In this document: piece after piece, positions 17,354-28,755 of the stretch
How the letters are laid out: each line of letters starts with the position of its first letter
Numbering within the stretch: position 1 is the stretch's first letter
NCBI GenBank assembly: GCA_005880175.1
Contig: VBJR01000058.1
Coordinates: 9,107-50,271, forward strand
DNA: 41,165 nt
Source: Chloroflexota bacterium
GTDB taxonomy: Bacteria; Chloroflexota; Dormibacteria; Dormibacterales; Dormibacteraceae
Direction: 5' to 3'
Made by a program: the position numbers and the translations under genes
Notes under the pieces: generated by a model
Seen by the model: the letters and a program-made list of their open reading frames with translations, nothing else
Told to the model about the DNA's origin: nothing
The model's database searches: none

Positions 17354-17647
17354 ATGCCCGAGCCACAGCCCGATCCCCACGCCAACTTCCGCCGCGCCGT
17401 CGCCGACTCCCGGCTGATCGACCCCATGCCCACCTTCCGGGGCCTCTCCGAGACCACCGGCATCCCGGTCGAGGACCTGGTCCACCACGCCCTGGCCCGC
17501 TGGGCCTCCGCCGGCAGCGAGGCGCTGCTGTTCATCGGCCCCCAGGTGCTGCGCGAGCTGGTCGGCGCGCGCCGGGCGGGCGACTGGGACAAGGTCGCCG
17601 GCATCGTGGACTGGCTGCAGGCGGGCTGGGAGCAGGCCGCCGGGTAG
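17354..17647 (+). CDS. Small conserved protein of unknown function
   Basis: Ninety-seven residues, soluble and helical in appearance: FRGLSETTGIPVEDLVHHAL suggests a helix-turn-helix-like or protein-binding segment, followed by SEALLFIGPQVLRELV and a C-terminal amphipathic helix WDKVAGIVDWLQAGW. Similar short proteins occur in actinobacteria (possibly the DUF6027 group, not certain). It diverges from maf and ends one base before the convergent lipoprotein gene. Normal codon use supports a real gene; no function can be given. Confidence 0.65.
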   Translation: MPEPQPDPHANFRRAVADSRLIDPMPTFRGLSETTGIPVEDLVHHALARWASAGSEALLFIGPQVLRELVGARRAGDWDKVAGIVDWLQAGWEQAAG

Positions 17648-17648
17648 C

Positions 17649-18353
17649 CTACGGGTCGGTGGACTCGAGGCGCAGGCGGTACGTGCCGCTGAAGCCCGGG
17701 CCGCCGGCCGCGCCGGTCGCGAACGTCGTGGTGAAGGCGTCGTCCACCTTCACCACGACGCCGGTGGCCGGGTCCAGCCAGGTGGTGCAGCTGCCGTCCA
17801 CCGTCCCCCGGGAGCGCGCCGCCCCGGTGGCCAGGTCGAACGGCCCCGTGCTCCGGCTCATCACCACCGCCACCTGGCGCCCGCGCCAGGACTCGTACCG
17901 CTCCAGCCGGCTGGTCACGCGCAGGGTGGTCGGGCCGGCCAGGCGCAGCTCCGACGTCCAGCCGTCGCCCGGCCGGGCCGGCCGGTCGGGCAGGATGGCC
18001 AGGAACTGCGTGCTGCCGGGCACGGTGAACGCGCCCGGCGCGGGCGCGCCGACCACCAGCCCGTCCCTCGCCACGACGAACCGCCAGCCGCCCCCGCCGG
18101 ACAGCGTCTGGTCGATGGTGGCGGTGCCGCCGCGGTCCACCGACACCACCCGCCACACGGCGTCGGCCGTCCGCCGGGCGTCGTCCTGCCGCTGCCCGCC
18201 GCCCGCCGTCCGCTCGGTCCCGGTCGTCGTGGACTCGTAGCGGTAGTGGTGGGTGGACGCGGGCAGGTAGGCGAGACTGAGCGGGCGCGCCGCCTCGGGC
18301 CGCGCGCAGCCGCCCAGGACGAGCAGGAGCGCGATCCCCGCCGCCAGCCGCAT
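17649..18353 (-). CDS. Predicted lipoprotein
   Basis: A 234-residue protein with a signal peptide MRLAAGIALLLVLGGC: the lipobox LGGC places the lipidated Cys at residue 16, so the mature protein is anchored outside the membrane. The rest is rich in beta strands (HYRYESTTTGT, DAVWRVVSVDRGGTATID, TTWLDPATGVVVKVDD), resembling secreted DUF6263-like lipoproteins, but the family is not certain. ATG 18353 is preceded by TACAAT (complement of 18363-18368), 9 nt upstream, a good -10 box in the short gap behind the next gene. It converges on the 97-residue gene. Confidence 0.75.
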   Translation of the reverse strand: MRLAAGIALLLVLGGCARPEAARPLSLAYLPASTHHYRYESTTTGTERTAGGGQRQDDARRTADAVWRVVSVDRGGTATIDQTLSGGGGWRFVVARDGLVVGAPAPGAFTVPGSTQFLAILPDRPARPGDGWTSELRLAGPTTLRVTSRLERYESWRGRQVAVVMSRSTGPFDLATGAARSRGTVDGSCTTWLDPATGVVVKVDDAFTTTFATGAAGGPGFSGTYRLRLESTDP

Positions 18354-18369
18354 GCGGCGGGAATTGTAG

Positions 18370-18546
18370 CTAGTTGTAGACGCTCACGAGCTGGAGGATC
18401 ACGGACTCCTGGGCGAACGCGGCGTGGGCGTCGGCGCCCGCCGCCATGCGGACGGCGACCCGCCGCCTCGCCGCCTCGTCCAGCTCGGGGAACCGCTCGC
18501 CCACGGACTCGAAGCTCTCGCGGCCACCCCCACCGTCCTGCTCCAT
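18370..18546 (-). CDS. Small hypothetical protein (58 aa)
   Basis: Starts MEQDGGGGRESFESVGERF and ends VILQLVSVYN; mostly helical, with DEAARRRVAVRMAAGADAHA in the middle. It follows the zinc-ribbon gene on the same strand after 11 nt and precedes the lipoprotein gene, so it is probably in a short minus-strand unit with one or both. CAGGGAGCTG just before the ATG provides a plausible ribosome binding site. Not recognised. Confidence 0.5.
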   Translation of the reverse strand: MEQDGGGGRESFESVGERFPELDEAARRRVAVRMAAGADAHAAFAQESVILQLVSVYN

Positions 18547-18557
18547 CAGCTCCCTGC

Positions 18558-18746
18558 CTACACCGTCTCCCGCTGATCGCCCGCCGCCGGCCTCGTCACC
18601 GGCAGCCGCCGTTCGGACCCGCACTCCGGGCACGCATACGCCGCCAGCACCTGCTCGGGGGCCGAGTGGTCCGAGTGCAGGGTCCGCAGGCTCATGCGCA
18701 CCTCTCCAGGATGCCGCTGGCACACCGGCGCGTCTTCCGTACCCAT
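18558..18746 (-). CDS. Small zinc-ribbon protein
   Basis: Sixty-two residues. CQRHPGE near the N-terminus and CPECGSER in the middle give a Cys-x2-His plus Cys-x2-Cys set that would bind one zinc, a common layout of small ribbon proteins of unknown role. The longer start (ATG 18746) is chosen because the internal ATG at 18695 would delete the first half of the zinc site, although that ATG has a strong GGAGAGG upstream, so a shorter product is possible. TACCGT (complement of 18756-18761) lies 9 nt before ATG 18746. It diverges from the PucR gene. Confidence 0.6.
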   Translation of the reverse strand: MGTEDAPVCQRHPGEVRMSLRTLHSDHSAPEQVLAAYACPECGSERRLPVTRPAAGDQRETV

Positions 18747-18773
18747 GGACGATTCACGGTAGGTCCAATTCGT
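18747..18773. promoter_or_regulatory. 27 bp bidirectional promoter, zinc-ribbon / pucR-type gene
   Basis: Minus -10-like TACCGT (18761-18756) and plus -10-like TAGGTC (18760-18765) share two bases; the starts lie 9 nt and 8 nt away, respectively. This mirrors the treX/malQ region. The plus box is one mismatch from TANNNT. Confidence 0.35.
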
Positions 18774-20450
18774 ATGAATCTGCTCATACTGGAAAGCTGC
18801 GGAATGGCCAGCCCCCAGCTGACCCCCGAGGCTCGCAACCCGGCGGTCAAGATACCCCCGCCCACCGTCCGTGAGGCGACGACGTTCGGCGGCTTCCAGG
18901 AGGCCACGCTCGTCGGCGGCCGCCACGGCCTGGACCGCCAGATCGAGTGGGTGCGCGTCATGGAGACGCCGGAGACGCCGCGCCGGCTGCGGCCCGGCGA
19001 GCTGCTGCTGACCACCGGCTTCCCGGTCAAGGACGACACAGACGCCCAGATCGAGCTGGTGGATTCCGTCGCCCAGAGCGGCGGGTCGGGCCTCGTGGTC
19101 AAGCTCGGCCGGTACATCGACGGCGTCCCGCCCGAGATGATCGACGAGGCCGAGCGCCTGGCCCTGCCCCTGTTCACGATCGACCAGGACGTGCCCTGGA
19201 GCGACCTGATGGAGCCGCTGCTGGAGCGGATCATCAACGCCGAGCACTGGCGCCTCAAGCGCTCCCTCGACATCCACCGGCGGTTCACCGACCTGGTCCT
19301 GGACGGCAAGGGCGTCAACGAGATCTGCCGCACGCTGTCCGACCTGCTGGACAGCGGCGTCGCGGTGGAGGACGCCTCGTTCCACCTGCTCGCCCACGCC
19401 GGCAGCGCCACGAACGACCCCCACCGCCGGGAGACGATCGCGCGCCACGGCACGCCGCCCCGGGTCCTGTACGACCCCCAGATCCAGCGCGTGCTGCGGG
19501 ACGTCACCGAGAGCCGGCGGCCGATGAAGGTGCCCGCGTTCCCCCACCTCGGCATGAACCGGGAGCGGATCATCGCGCCGATCCTGGCCGCCAACCAGCT
19601 GCTGGGCGTCATCTCGATCCTCGACCACCCGCCCGACAACGAGGAGCTGGCCTTCATGGCCGTGGAGCAGGCCGCCCTGGTGATGTCGCTGGCCCTGATC
19701 AAGGAGCGGGAGGTCGCCGAGGTCGAGGGGCACGTGCGCGGCGAGTACCTCGACGACCTGATCCAGGCCACGTTCGGCGACGAGGCGGCCGCCCAGCGCC
19801 GGGCCCGGCACCTCGGCTACCCGCTGCCGGGCCGGCACGTGCTGCTCGTCGTGGACGTCGACGACTTCCGCGGGTTCATCAAGGCCCGGCAGCTCGGCGA
19901 GGACGCGATCCAGGCGATCAAGCGGGAGTTCATGCGCCGGGTGGCGGGCGTGATCCGGGCCAGCTTCACGCGGGCCCTGCTCAGCTCCCGCTCCGACAGC
20001 GTGCTGGCGCTCCTGCCCCTGGGCCTCGACCCGCAGGACCACCAGACGCGGGTCCAGGCGATCGGCGTGCAGATCCGCGACGCGGTCGCCGACTGGCGGC
20101 CCGGCTTCACCGTCTCGGTCGGCTTCAGCGTCGTGGCCGTGCCCGAGCTGGGCCTGACCGGCCTGCTGGCCGGGGTCAGCGACGAGCGGCTGGTCGAGTT
20201 CGTGAACCGCCACCTCGGTCCGCTGGTGGACCACGACCGGGCCCGCGGCGGCAACCTGATCCCGACGCTGAAGGCGTACCTGGAGGAGGGCGAGCAGCAG
20301 GCCGCCGCCCGGCGCCTGCGCGTGCACCCGAACACGCTGCGGTACCGCCTGGACCGCATCCGCGAGATCTCGAGCGCCGAGCTCGACGACGCCGAGACGC
20401 GCCTCAACCTGGCCGTCGCCCTCCGCGTCCAGGGCCTGCTCGGGCTCTGA
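18774..20450 (+). CDS. PucR-family transcriptional regulator
   Basis: About 558 residues. An N-terminal PucR domain (roughly residues 30-150: TVREATTFGGFQEATLV, DRQIEWVRVMETP, RRLRPGELLLTTGFPV) is followed by a linker, a degenerate GGDEF-like domain (RHVLLVVDVDDFRGFIKARQ) and a C-terminal helix-turn-helix (EEGEQQAAARRLRVHPNT, LRYRLDRIREIS). Members regulate purine catabolism, GABA or amino acid use. The next gene on the same strand is glutamate synthase, so nitrogen metabolism is a plausible target (inference). ATG 18774 fits the divergent promoter; ATG 18804, with GGAAAG 7 nt upstream, is an equally credible start giving 548 residues. Confidence 0.88.
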   Translation: MNLLILESCGMASPQLTPEARNPAVKIPPPTVREATTFGGFQEATLVGGRHGLDRQIEWVRVMETPETPRRLRPGELLLTTGFPVKDDTDAQIELVDSVAQSGGSGLVVKLGRYIDGVPPEMIDEAERLALPLFTIDQDVPWSDLMEPLLERIINAEHWRLKRSLDIHRRFTDLVLDGKGVNEICRTLSDLLDSGVAVEDASFHLLAHAGSATNDPHRRETIARHGTPPRVLYDPQIQRVLRDVTESRRPMKVPAFPHLGMNRERIIAPILAANQLLGVISILDHPPDNEELAFMAVEQAALVMSLALIKEREVAEVEGHVRGEYLDDLIQATFGDEAAAQRRARHLGYPLPGRHVLLVVDVDDFRGFIKARQLGEDAIQAIKREFMRRVAGVIRASFTRALLSSRSDSVLALLPLGLDPQDHQTRVQAIGVQIRDAVADWRPGFTVSVGFSVVAVPELGLTGLLAGVSDERLVEFVNRHLGPLVDHDRARGGNLIPTLKAYLEEGEQQAAARRLRVHPNTLRYRLDRIREISSAELDDAETRLNLAVALRVQGLLGL

Positions 20451-20475
20451 CGGCGTTGTGAGCGCGCCACGATGA

Positions 20476-20544
20476 ACTCGCCCGGCTTTTAGTGTCGGGC
20501 GACTAGTGTCGGGGCGAGCTCGCCCGGTAGCCTCGGGGATACTG
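20476..20544 (+). promoter_or_regulatory. gltB upstream region: hairpin, 14 bp palindrome and -10 box
   Basis: Behind the pucR stop, TCGCCCG (20478-20484) pairs with CGGGCGA (20496-20502) across an 11 nt loop containing TTTT. Next, a perfect palindrome GGGCGAGCTCGCCC (20512-20525) ends 2 bp before TAGCCT (20528-20533), which is 11 nt ahead of ATG 20545. TAGTGTCGGG occurs twice (20490 and 20504). The palindrome is in operator position for a repressor; the first hairpin could be a pucR terminator. Confidence 0.4.
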
Positions 20545-24761
<4,217 letters not shown>

Positions 24762-24835
24762 GTCGCGCCCGATTGACGCCGAACTTCACGTAACCGGGGT
24801 CTCCTGGCCGGCGTATTACTAGCGTGACGGGTCTG

Positions 24836-26221
24836 ATGCGCTCCGCTGTCGCGTTGCTCGTGCTCGGGCCGCTCGCCCTGGCCGGCCTCGGCGTGGCGAA
24901 CGTGGCCAGGTTCAACGCTCGCGCGGCGGCGCTGGAGCAGAGCTGGTCGGCGGCCGAGGCGGCCGGGGTGACGGGCGCGCAGCTCGCGCCCGCGCGCGCG
25001 AGCCTGTCCTCTCTGGAGGACCGGCGCGTGCTGTTCCTGCCCTACTCCGCGTTCTCCGGCGCGCTGTTCACCGACCCGTTCTCCCAGCCCGAGCAGCTCG
25101 CCGCCCGGGGCCAGACCGAGGCGCTCGCCCTGAGCCGGTCGCGCGCCCAGGACGACCTCGACCGCCTGAAGCAGCTCGGGGCCAGGGACTACGACGTCCG
25201 GGCCGCCTCGGTGGCCTCCGCCCACCAGCTCGGCGACTACGTGCGCGTGGCCAGGGTCCTGGAGACCGAGGCCGCCCAGCTCGACCAGCTCTCGCAGGCC
25301 GGCGGCGGCCTGTCCAACGGGCTGCCCAGGGACGTGGTGGACGGCGTGACCCGGCTGCAGCAGGTGATCTCGGCGGCATCGAGCGCCCAGCTCTCCGCCG
25401 ACCCCGCCGCGACGGCGCTCGCCCACGCTCAGGACTACCTGAAGCAGCAGACCCCGAACCTCGTCTCGCAGCACGACGCGATCGCCAACGAGGTCAAGTC
25501 CGCCGGCGACGCGGTGCAGCACCGGGTGGATACCCGCATCCAGGCGAACCAGCTCGTCGGCCGGCTGCCCGACCTGCTCAACCAGGCGACCCGCTACTCG
25601 ATCGGGGGCACGTACGCGGCGACCGCCACGCAGGCCAGGACGGACCTGCTGGCCGCCGAGCAGGCCGGCGACGACGCCCGGATGGACGCGACCACGAGCG
25701 CGCTGAGGCAGGCCGAGGACCGGCTCAGCGCCGCGGTGACCGCCGCCCAGCAGGCCGCGTACCAGGCGGCGCTGGCCGACTACTCGAAGTGCATCCCCAA
25801 CGCGCCCGCGCAGCTCATCGTCATCCACACGTCCACGCAGAAGCTGGTCGCGTACAACAACGGGTGCCCGTTCCTGGTCACGCCGGTCACGACCGGACGG
25901 GCCGCGGTGCGCACGGACACGGGCACGTTCACGATCCACGCCAAGTTCACGGACTACACGATGATCTCGCCGTGGCCGAAGAGCAGCCCGCTCTGGTACC
26001 CGACGACCGTCGTCCACAACGCCATGCAGTTCAACCCCGCGGACGGCTCGTTCATCCACAGCGCCGAGTGGGAGCCCGCGAGCGCCTATGGCTCCGGCTC
26101 CGAGAACGGCCCGTACGCGAGCCACGGCTGCGTCCACGTGCAGAACGGGCCCCTCTCCACCCTGTTCAACTGGGCCAACGTCGGGACGACGGTGATGGTC
26201 CCCGCCGAGTCCCAGGGGTGA
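24836..26221 (+). CDS. L,D-transpeptidase (YkuD domain), membrane-anchored, paralogue 1
   Basis: About 461 residues. An N-terminal hydrophobic segment (AVALLVLGPLALAGLGVA) acts as signal or anchor, then a long Ala/Gln-rich helical region (residues ~30-310) precedes the YkuD catalytic domain: QLIVIHTSTQKLVAYNNG, TPVTTGRAAVRTDTGTF, MQFNPADGSFIHSAEWEP and the catalytic SHGCVHV (His-Gly-Cys). These enzymes form 3-3 peptidoglycan cross-links or attach proteins to the wall. ATG 24836 is preceded by TAGCGT (24820-24825); GTG 24824 would add four residues. The gene downstream is a paralogue with the same domain order. Confidence 0.88.
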   Translation: MRSAVALLVLGPLALAGLGVANVARFNARAAALEQSWSAAEAAGVTGAQLAPARASLSSLEDRRVLFLPYSAFSGALFTDPFSQPEQLAARGQTEALALSRSRAQDDLDRLKQLGARDYDVRAASVASAHQLGDYVRVARVLETEAAQLDQLSQAGGGLSNGLPRDVVDGVTRLQQVISAASSAQLSADPAATALAHAQDYLKQQTPNLVSQHDAIANEVKSAGDAVQHRVDTRIQANQLVGRLPDLLNQATRYSIGGTYAATATQARTDLLAAEQAGDDARMDATTSALRQAEDRLSAAVTAAQQAAYQAALADYSKCIPNAPAQLIVIHTSTQKLVAYNNGCPFLVTPVTTGRAAVRTDTGTFTIHAKFTDYTMISPWPKSSPLWYPTTVVHNAMQFNPADGSFIHSAEWEPASAYGSGSENGPYASHGCVHVQNGPLSTLFNWANVGTTVMVPAESQG

Positions 26222-26258
26222 TCCGAGAGCCAGGCGTGCGTCCGTAGCCGCCGTCGGC

Positions 26259-26271
26259 TACGTTCACACCG
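26259..26271 (+). promoter_or_regulatory. -10 box of the second L,D-transpeptidase gene
   Basis: TACGTT (26259-26264) lies 7 nt before ATG 26272 in a 50 bp gap with no Shine-Dalgarno-like sequence, so the second paralogue probably has its own leaderless transcript. Confidence 0.4.
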
Positions 26272-27618
26272 ATGCCAGCTCTCCTGCTCGCGTTCCTCAT
26301 GGCCGTCACGATGGCGACCGCCAACGTGGCCGGTTTCGCGCTCCGGGCCCAGGGCCTGGACCAGCGCCTGCGGTCGGCGGAGGTGGCCGGGGTCCCCGCC
26401 GCCAGCCTGGCGGAGGCGCGGCGCGAGCTGGCCGCCGAGCGGGCGCGCCGGGCCGGCCTCGTGCCCTACGCCGTCGTCTCCGGCGCCGCCCTCGCCGACC
26501 CGTTCGCCGGGCCCGAGGCCAGCGCCGACGGCGCGTACCGGACGGCGCTGGGAGCGGCCCGGCAGCGCGCTGCGGCGGCGCTGGCCCGGCGCGACGACGC
26601 CGGCGGCCCCAACGACGGCGGCGAGGCCGGCCGCGTCGTCCTGCTGGCCGCAGCCGCGCGCCCGGCCGCCGCCGATGCCCTCGCCCACCGCTGGAACGCC
26701 GAGGCGGCCGTCCTGGAGGCGGCGCGCGCGCAGCTGTCCGCGGCCGCGGGCGGGCTGACCGGCGGCCTGCCGGCCGACGTCGTGGCGGGCGTCGCGAACC
26801 TGTCCGACGCCATCTCGCGGGCCGAGCGACTCGGGTTCGGCACGGCCTCGGCCGACGCGGCCCTGGTGGCCGCCGACGTCTACCTGGCGCGTCCCTACCC
26901 GGACCTGGTGGCGGGCCACCGCGACGTGGCCGCCCGGCTCCGCGCGGAGTCGGACCGGCTGGGCGGCCGCCTCGACGCGGACGCCACGCTGGCCCGCGAC
27001 GCCGAGCTGCTCCCGCAGGCCGGGCAGTACGGCGCCGGCGACGAGCTCAAGAGCCGGCTCGACCAGGCCAGGGCCGGCCTGGCAGCCGCCGAGTCGGCCC
27101 AGGACGACGGCGGCCTGGACGCGGCGGTGACGGCCGTGCAGCGGCTCGACGCCGACCTGCGGGCCGCGACCGGCGGCCGGCTGCCGACCGCCGGCATCGC
27201 CTGCCAGGCGGGTGCGCCGGCCCAGCTCATCGTCATCCACCTGGCCACCCAGCAGCTGGTCGCGTACCAGGACGGGTGCCCGATGCTGCGCACCCCGGTG
27301 ACCACCGGCCGGGCCGCCCTGCCGACGTTCCGGGGCACGTTCCACATCTACTACAAGGCGGCGCGGTACCACATGATCTCGCCCTGGCCGCTCGGCAACC
27401 CGTTCTACTACCCGCCGACATGGGTGTCGAACGCGATGGAGTTCATCAGCAACGGGACGTTCATCCACAGCGCCGACTGGGAGCCCGACGACGCCTACGG
27501 GCCCGACTCGGAGTACGGGCCGTTCGCCAGCCACGGGTGCGTGCACGTGATGGACGGGCCGCTCCAGCAGCTCTACGATTGGGCTGCGATCGGGGCGACG
27601 GTCGTCGTGACCGACTGA
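26272..27618 (+). CDS. L,D-transpeptidase (YkuD domain), membrane-anchored, paralogue 2
   Basis: A 448-residue paralogue of the preceding protein with the same plan: N-terminal hydrophobic segment (LLLAFLMAVTMATANVAGF), an Ala-rich helical stalk, and a YkuD domain with AQLIVIHLATQQLVAYQDG, TPVTTGRAALPTFRGTF, NGTFIHSADWEPDDAYG and the active-site SHGCVHVMDG. Sequence between the copies is well conserved in the catalytic domain and divergent in the stalk, so the duplication is old. The last 46 nt are overlapped by the 3' end of the minus-strand DinB/ClbS-like gene. Confidence 0.88.
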   Translation: MPALLLAFLMAVTMATANVAGFALRAQGLDQRLRSAEVAGVPAASLAEARRELAAERARRAGLVPYAVVSGAALADPFAGPEASADGAYRTALGAARQRAAAALARRDDAGGPNDGGEAGRVVLLAAAARPAAADALAHRWNAEAAVLEAARAQLSAAAGGLTGGLPADVVAGVANLSDAISRAERLGFGTASADAALVAADVYLARPYPDLVAGHRDVAARLRAESDRLGGRLDADATLARDAELLPQAGQYGAGDELKSRLDQARAGLAAAESAQDDGGLDAAVTAVQRLDADLRAATGGRLPTAGIACQAGAPAQLIVIHLATQQLVAYQDGCPMLRTPVTTGRAALPTFRGTFHIYYKAARYHMISPWPLGNPFYYPPTWVSNAMEFISNGTFIHSADWEPDDAYGPDSEYGPFASHGCVHVMDGPLQQLYDWAAIGATVVVTD

Positions 27619-28019
27619 TCGAACGCGCGCAGAAAGGTTAGGAGGGCCCGGGTGTGCTCCGTGTAGTGCCAGTACGTGCACGCTCCGAACCAGCGGGGCG
27701 GGTCCATGTCGAGGTGCCCGCGCAGACCGGCGTGGTTGGCCTCGAGGCGGGCCAGCACCTCGTCCCACGTGAGGTGCCGCAGCATCCGGAGCGCGGTCGC
27801 GTTCCAGGCGTCCACCTCCGGCCGCGCCGGCCAGGGCGCGTCCGGCTCGGCCAGGTGGCGCAGCGCCTCCTCCTGCCAGACGGCCACGTGGGCCAGCAGG
27901 TCTCGGGGCGTCCAGCCCCAGCCCGGCATGGGCACGTTGCGCAGTCGCTCCGGCACGGCGCGCGCCGCGCGCACGAGCCGGCCGTGGTTGCTGTTCAGGC
28001 GCTGTTCAGCCCTGGTCAC
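27573..28019 (-). CDS. DinB/ClbS-like four-helix bundle protein
   Basis: A 148-residue helical protein. WTPRDLLAHVAVWQEEALRH, EVDAWNATA and WHYTEHTRALLTFL match the ClbS/DfsB and mycothiol-dependent DinB-like superfamily, in which three histidines bind a metal (His in LLAHV and HYTEH are visible). Members include thiol transferases and the colibactin-resistance hydrolase ClbS; which applies is unknown. GTG 28019 has GAGGGG at a good distance upstream. Its 3' end overlaps the convergent L,D-transpeptidase gene by 46 nt. Confidence 0.75.
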   Translation of the reverse strand: MTRAEQRLNSNHGRLVRAARAVPERLRNVPMPGWGWTPRDLLAHVAVWQEEALRHLAEPDAPWPARPEVDAWNATALRMLRHLTWDEVLARLEANHAGLRGHLDMDPPRWFGACTYWHYTEHTRALLTFLRAFDQSVTTTVAPIAAQS

Positions 28020-28094
28020 CCGTCGTCCCCTCTTCTAACCTCTTTTCTACGTGATGGAGGTTACCAATGCAAGCCTCTGGCCCAGCTCGGGCTG

Positions 28095-28134
28095 TTGACA
28101 AGGTCCTTACGGCCATGAAGAATTGGCCCCTCTG
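28095..28134 (+). promoter_or_regulatory. Promoter and hexapeptide leader frame of the CGNR gene
   Basis: A perfect TTGACA (28095-28100) has AAGAAT 17 bp downstream (28118-28123), a weak -10. Overlapping it, ATG 28115 opens a six-codon frame (MKNWPL) whose TGA shares its A with the ATG of the CGNR gene (TGATG at 28133-28137), a layout used for translational coupling. If the promoter is right the transcript would start after the mini-frame's ATG, so the two readings compete. Confidence 0.3.
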
Positions 28135-28755
28135 ATGGCTGCCAGGACCCCTCCCCGCTTCGATCTCGTCGGCGGCCGGCTCTGCCTGGACTTCTGCAAC
28201 ACGACGGGCGACCGCCGCGGCTACCGCGACGAGCGACTCGAGACGTACGCCGACGTCGTGGGCTGGGGCTGGCGCGCCGGCATCCTGAACGCCGAGGAAG
28301 CCGTGCGCCTGTCGCGGCTCGGCATACGAAACCCCACGGAGGCGCTCAGCGTCTGGGAGCGCGCGATCCAGCTGCGCGAGGCGCTGACCTCGATCTTCTC
28401 GGCGGTCGCCGAAGGCCGCCGGATCCGCCCCGGATCCCTCGACGTGCTGAACGGCGAGCTGGCCGGCGCCATGTCGCGCTCGCAGGTGGTGCCGACCGAC
28501 AACGGCTTCACCTGGCTCTGGGCCGAGGGCGGCAAGGCGCTCGACTGCGTGATCTGGCCGATCGCCCGCTCCGCCGCCGACCTGCTGACCGAGGGCCCGC
28601 TGGCGGCGATCCGCCGCTGCGAGGGGCGCGACTGCGGCTGGATCTTCCTGGACACGTCGCGCAACCGGACGCGCCGCTGGTGCGACATGCGGATCTGCGG
28701 CAACCGGGCGAAGGCGCGCCGCCACCACGAGCGCGTGAAGGCGGGCGCGGCCTGA
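28135..28755 (+). CDS. ABATE/CGNR zinc-finger protein (putative transcriptional regulator)
   Basis: About 206 residues. The N-terminal stress-response ABATE domain reads FDLVGGRLCLDFCNT and ERLETYADVVGWGWRAGI, and the C-terminal CGNR zinc finger contains CEGRDCGWIFLD, RRWCDMRICGNRAKARRH: four Cys for zinc and the basic CGNR tail expected to touch DNA. Proteins of this type are widespread in actinobacteria and regarded as regulators, without a common known ligand. ATG 28135 is preferred to the TTG at 28123. The 14 bp stem at its stop codon may act as terminator. Confidence 0.87.
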   Translation: MAARTPPRFDLVGGRLCLDFCNTTGDRRGYRDERLETYADVVGWGWRAGILNAEEAVRLSRLGIRNPTEALSVWERAIQLREALTSIFSAVAEGRRIRPGSLDVLNGELAGAMSRSQVVPTDNGFTWLWAEGGKALDCVIWPIARSAADLLTEGPLAAIRRCEGRDCGWIFLDTSRNRTRRWCDMRICGNRAKARRHHERVKAGAA

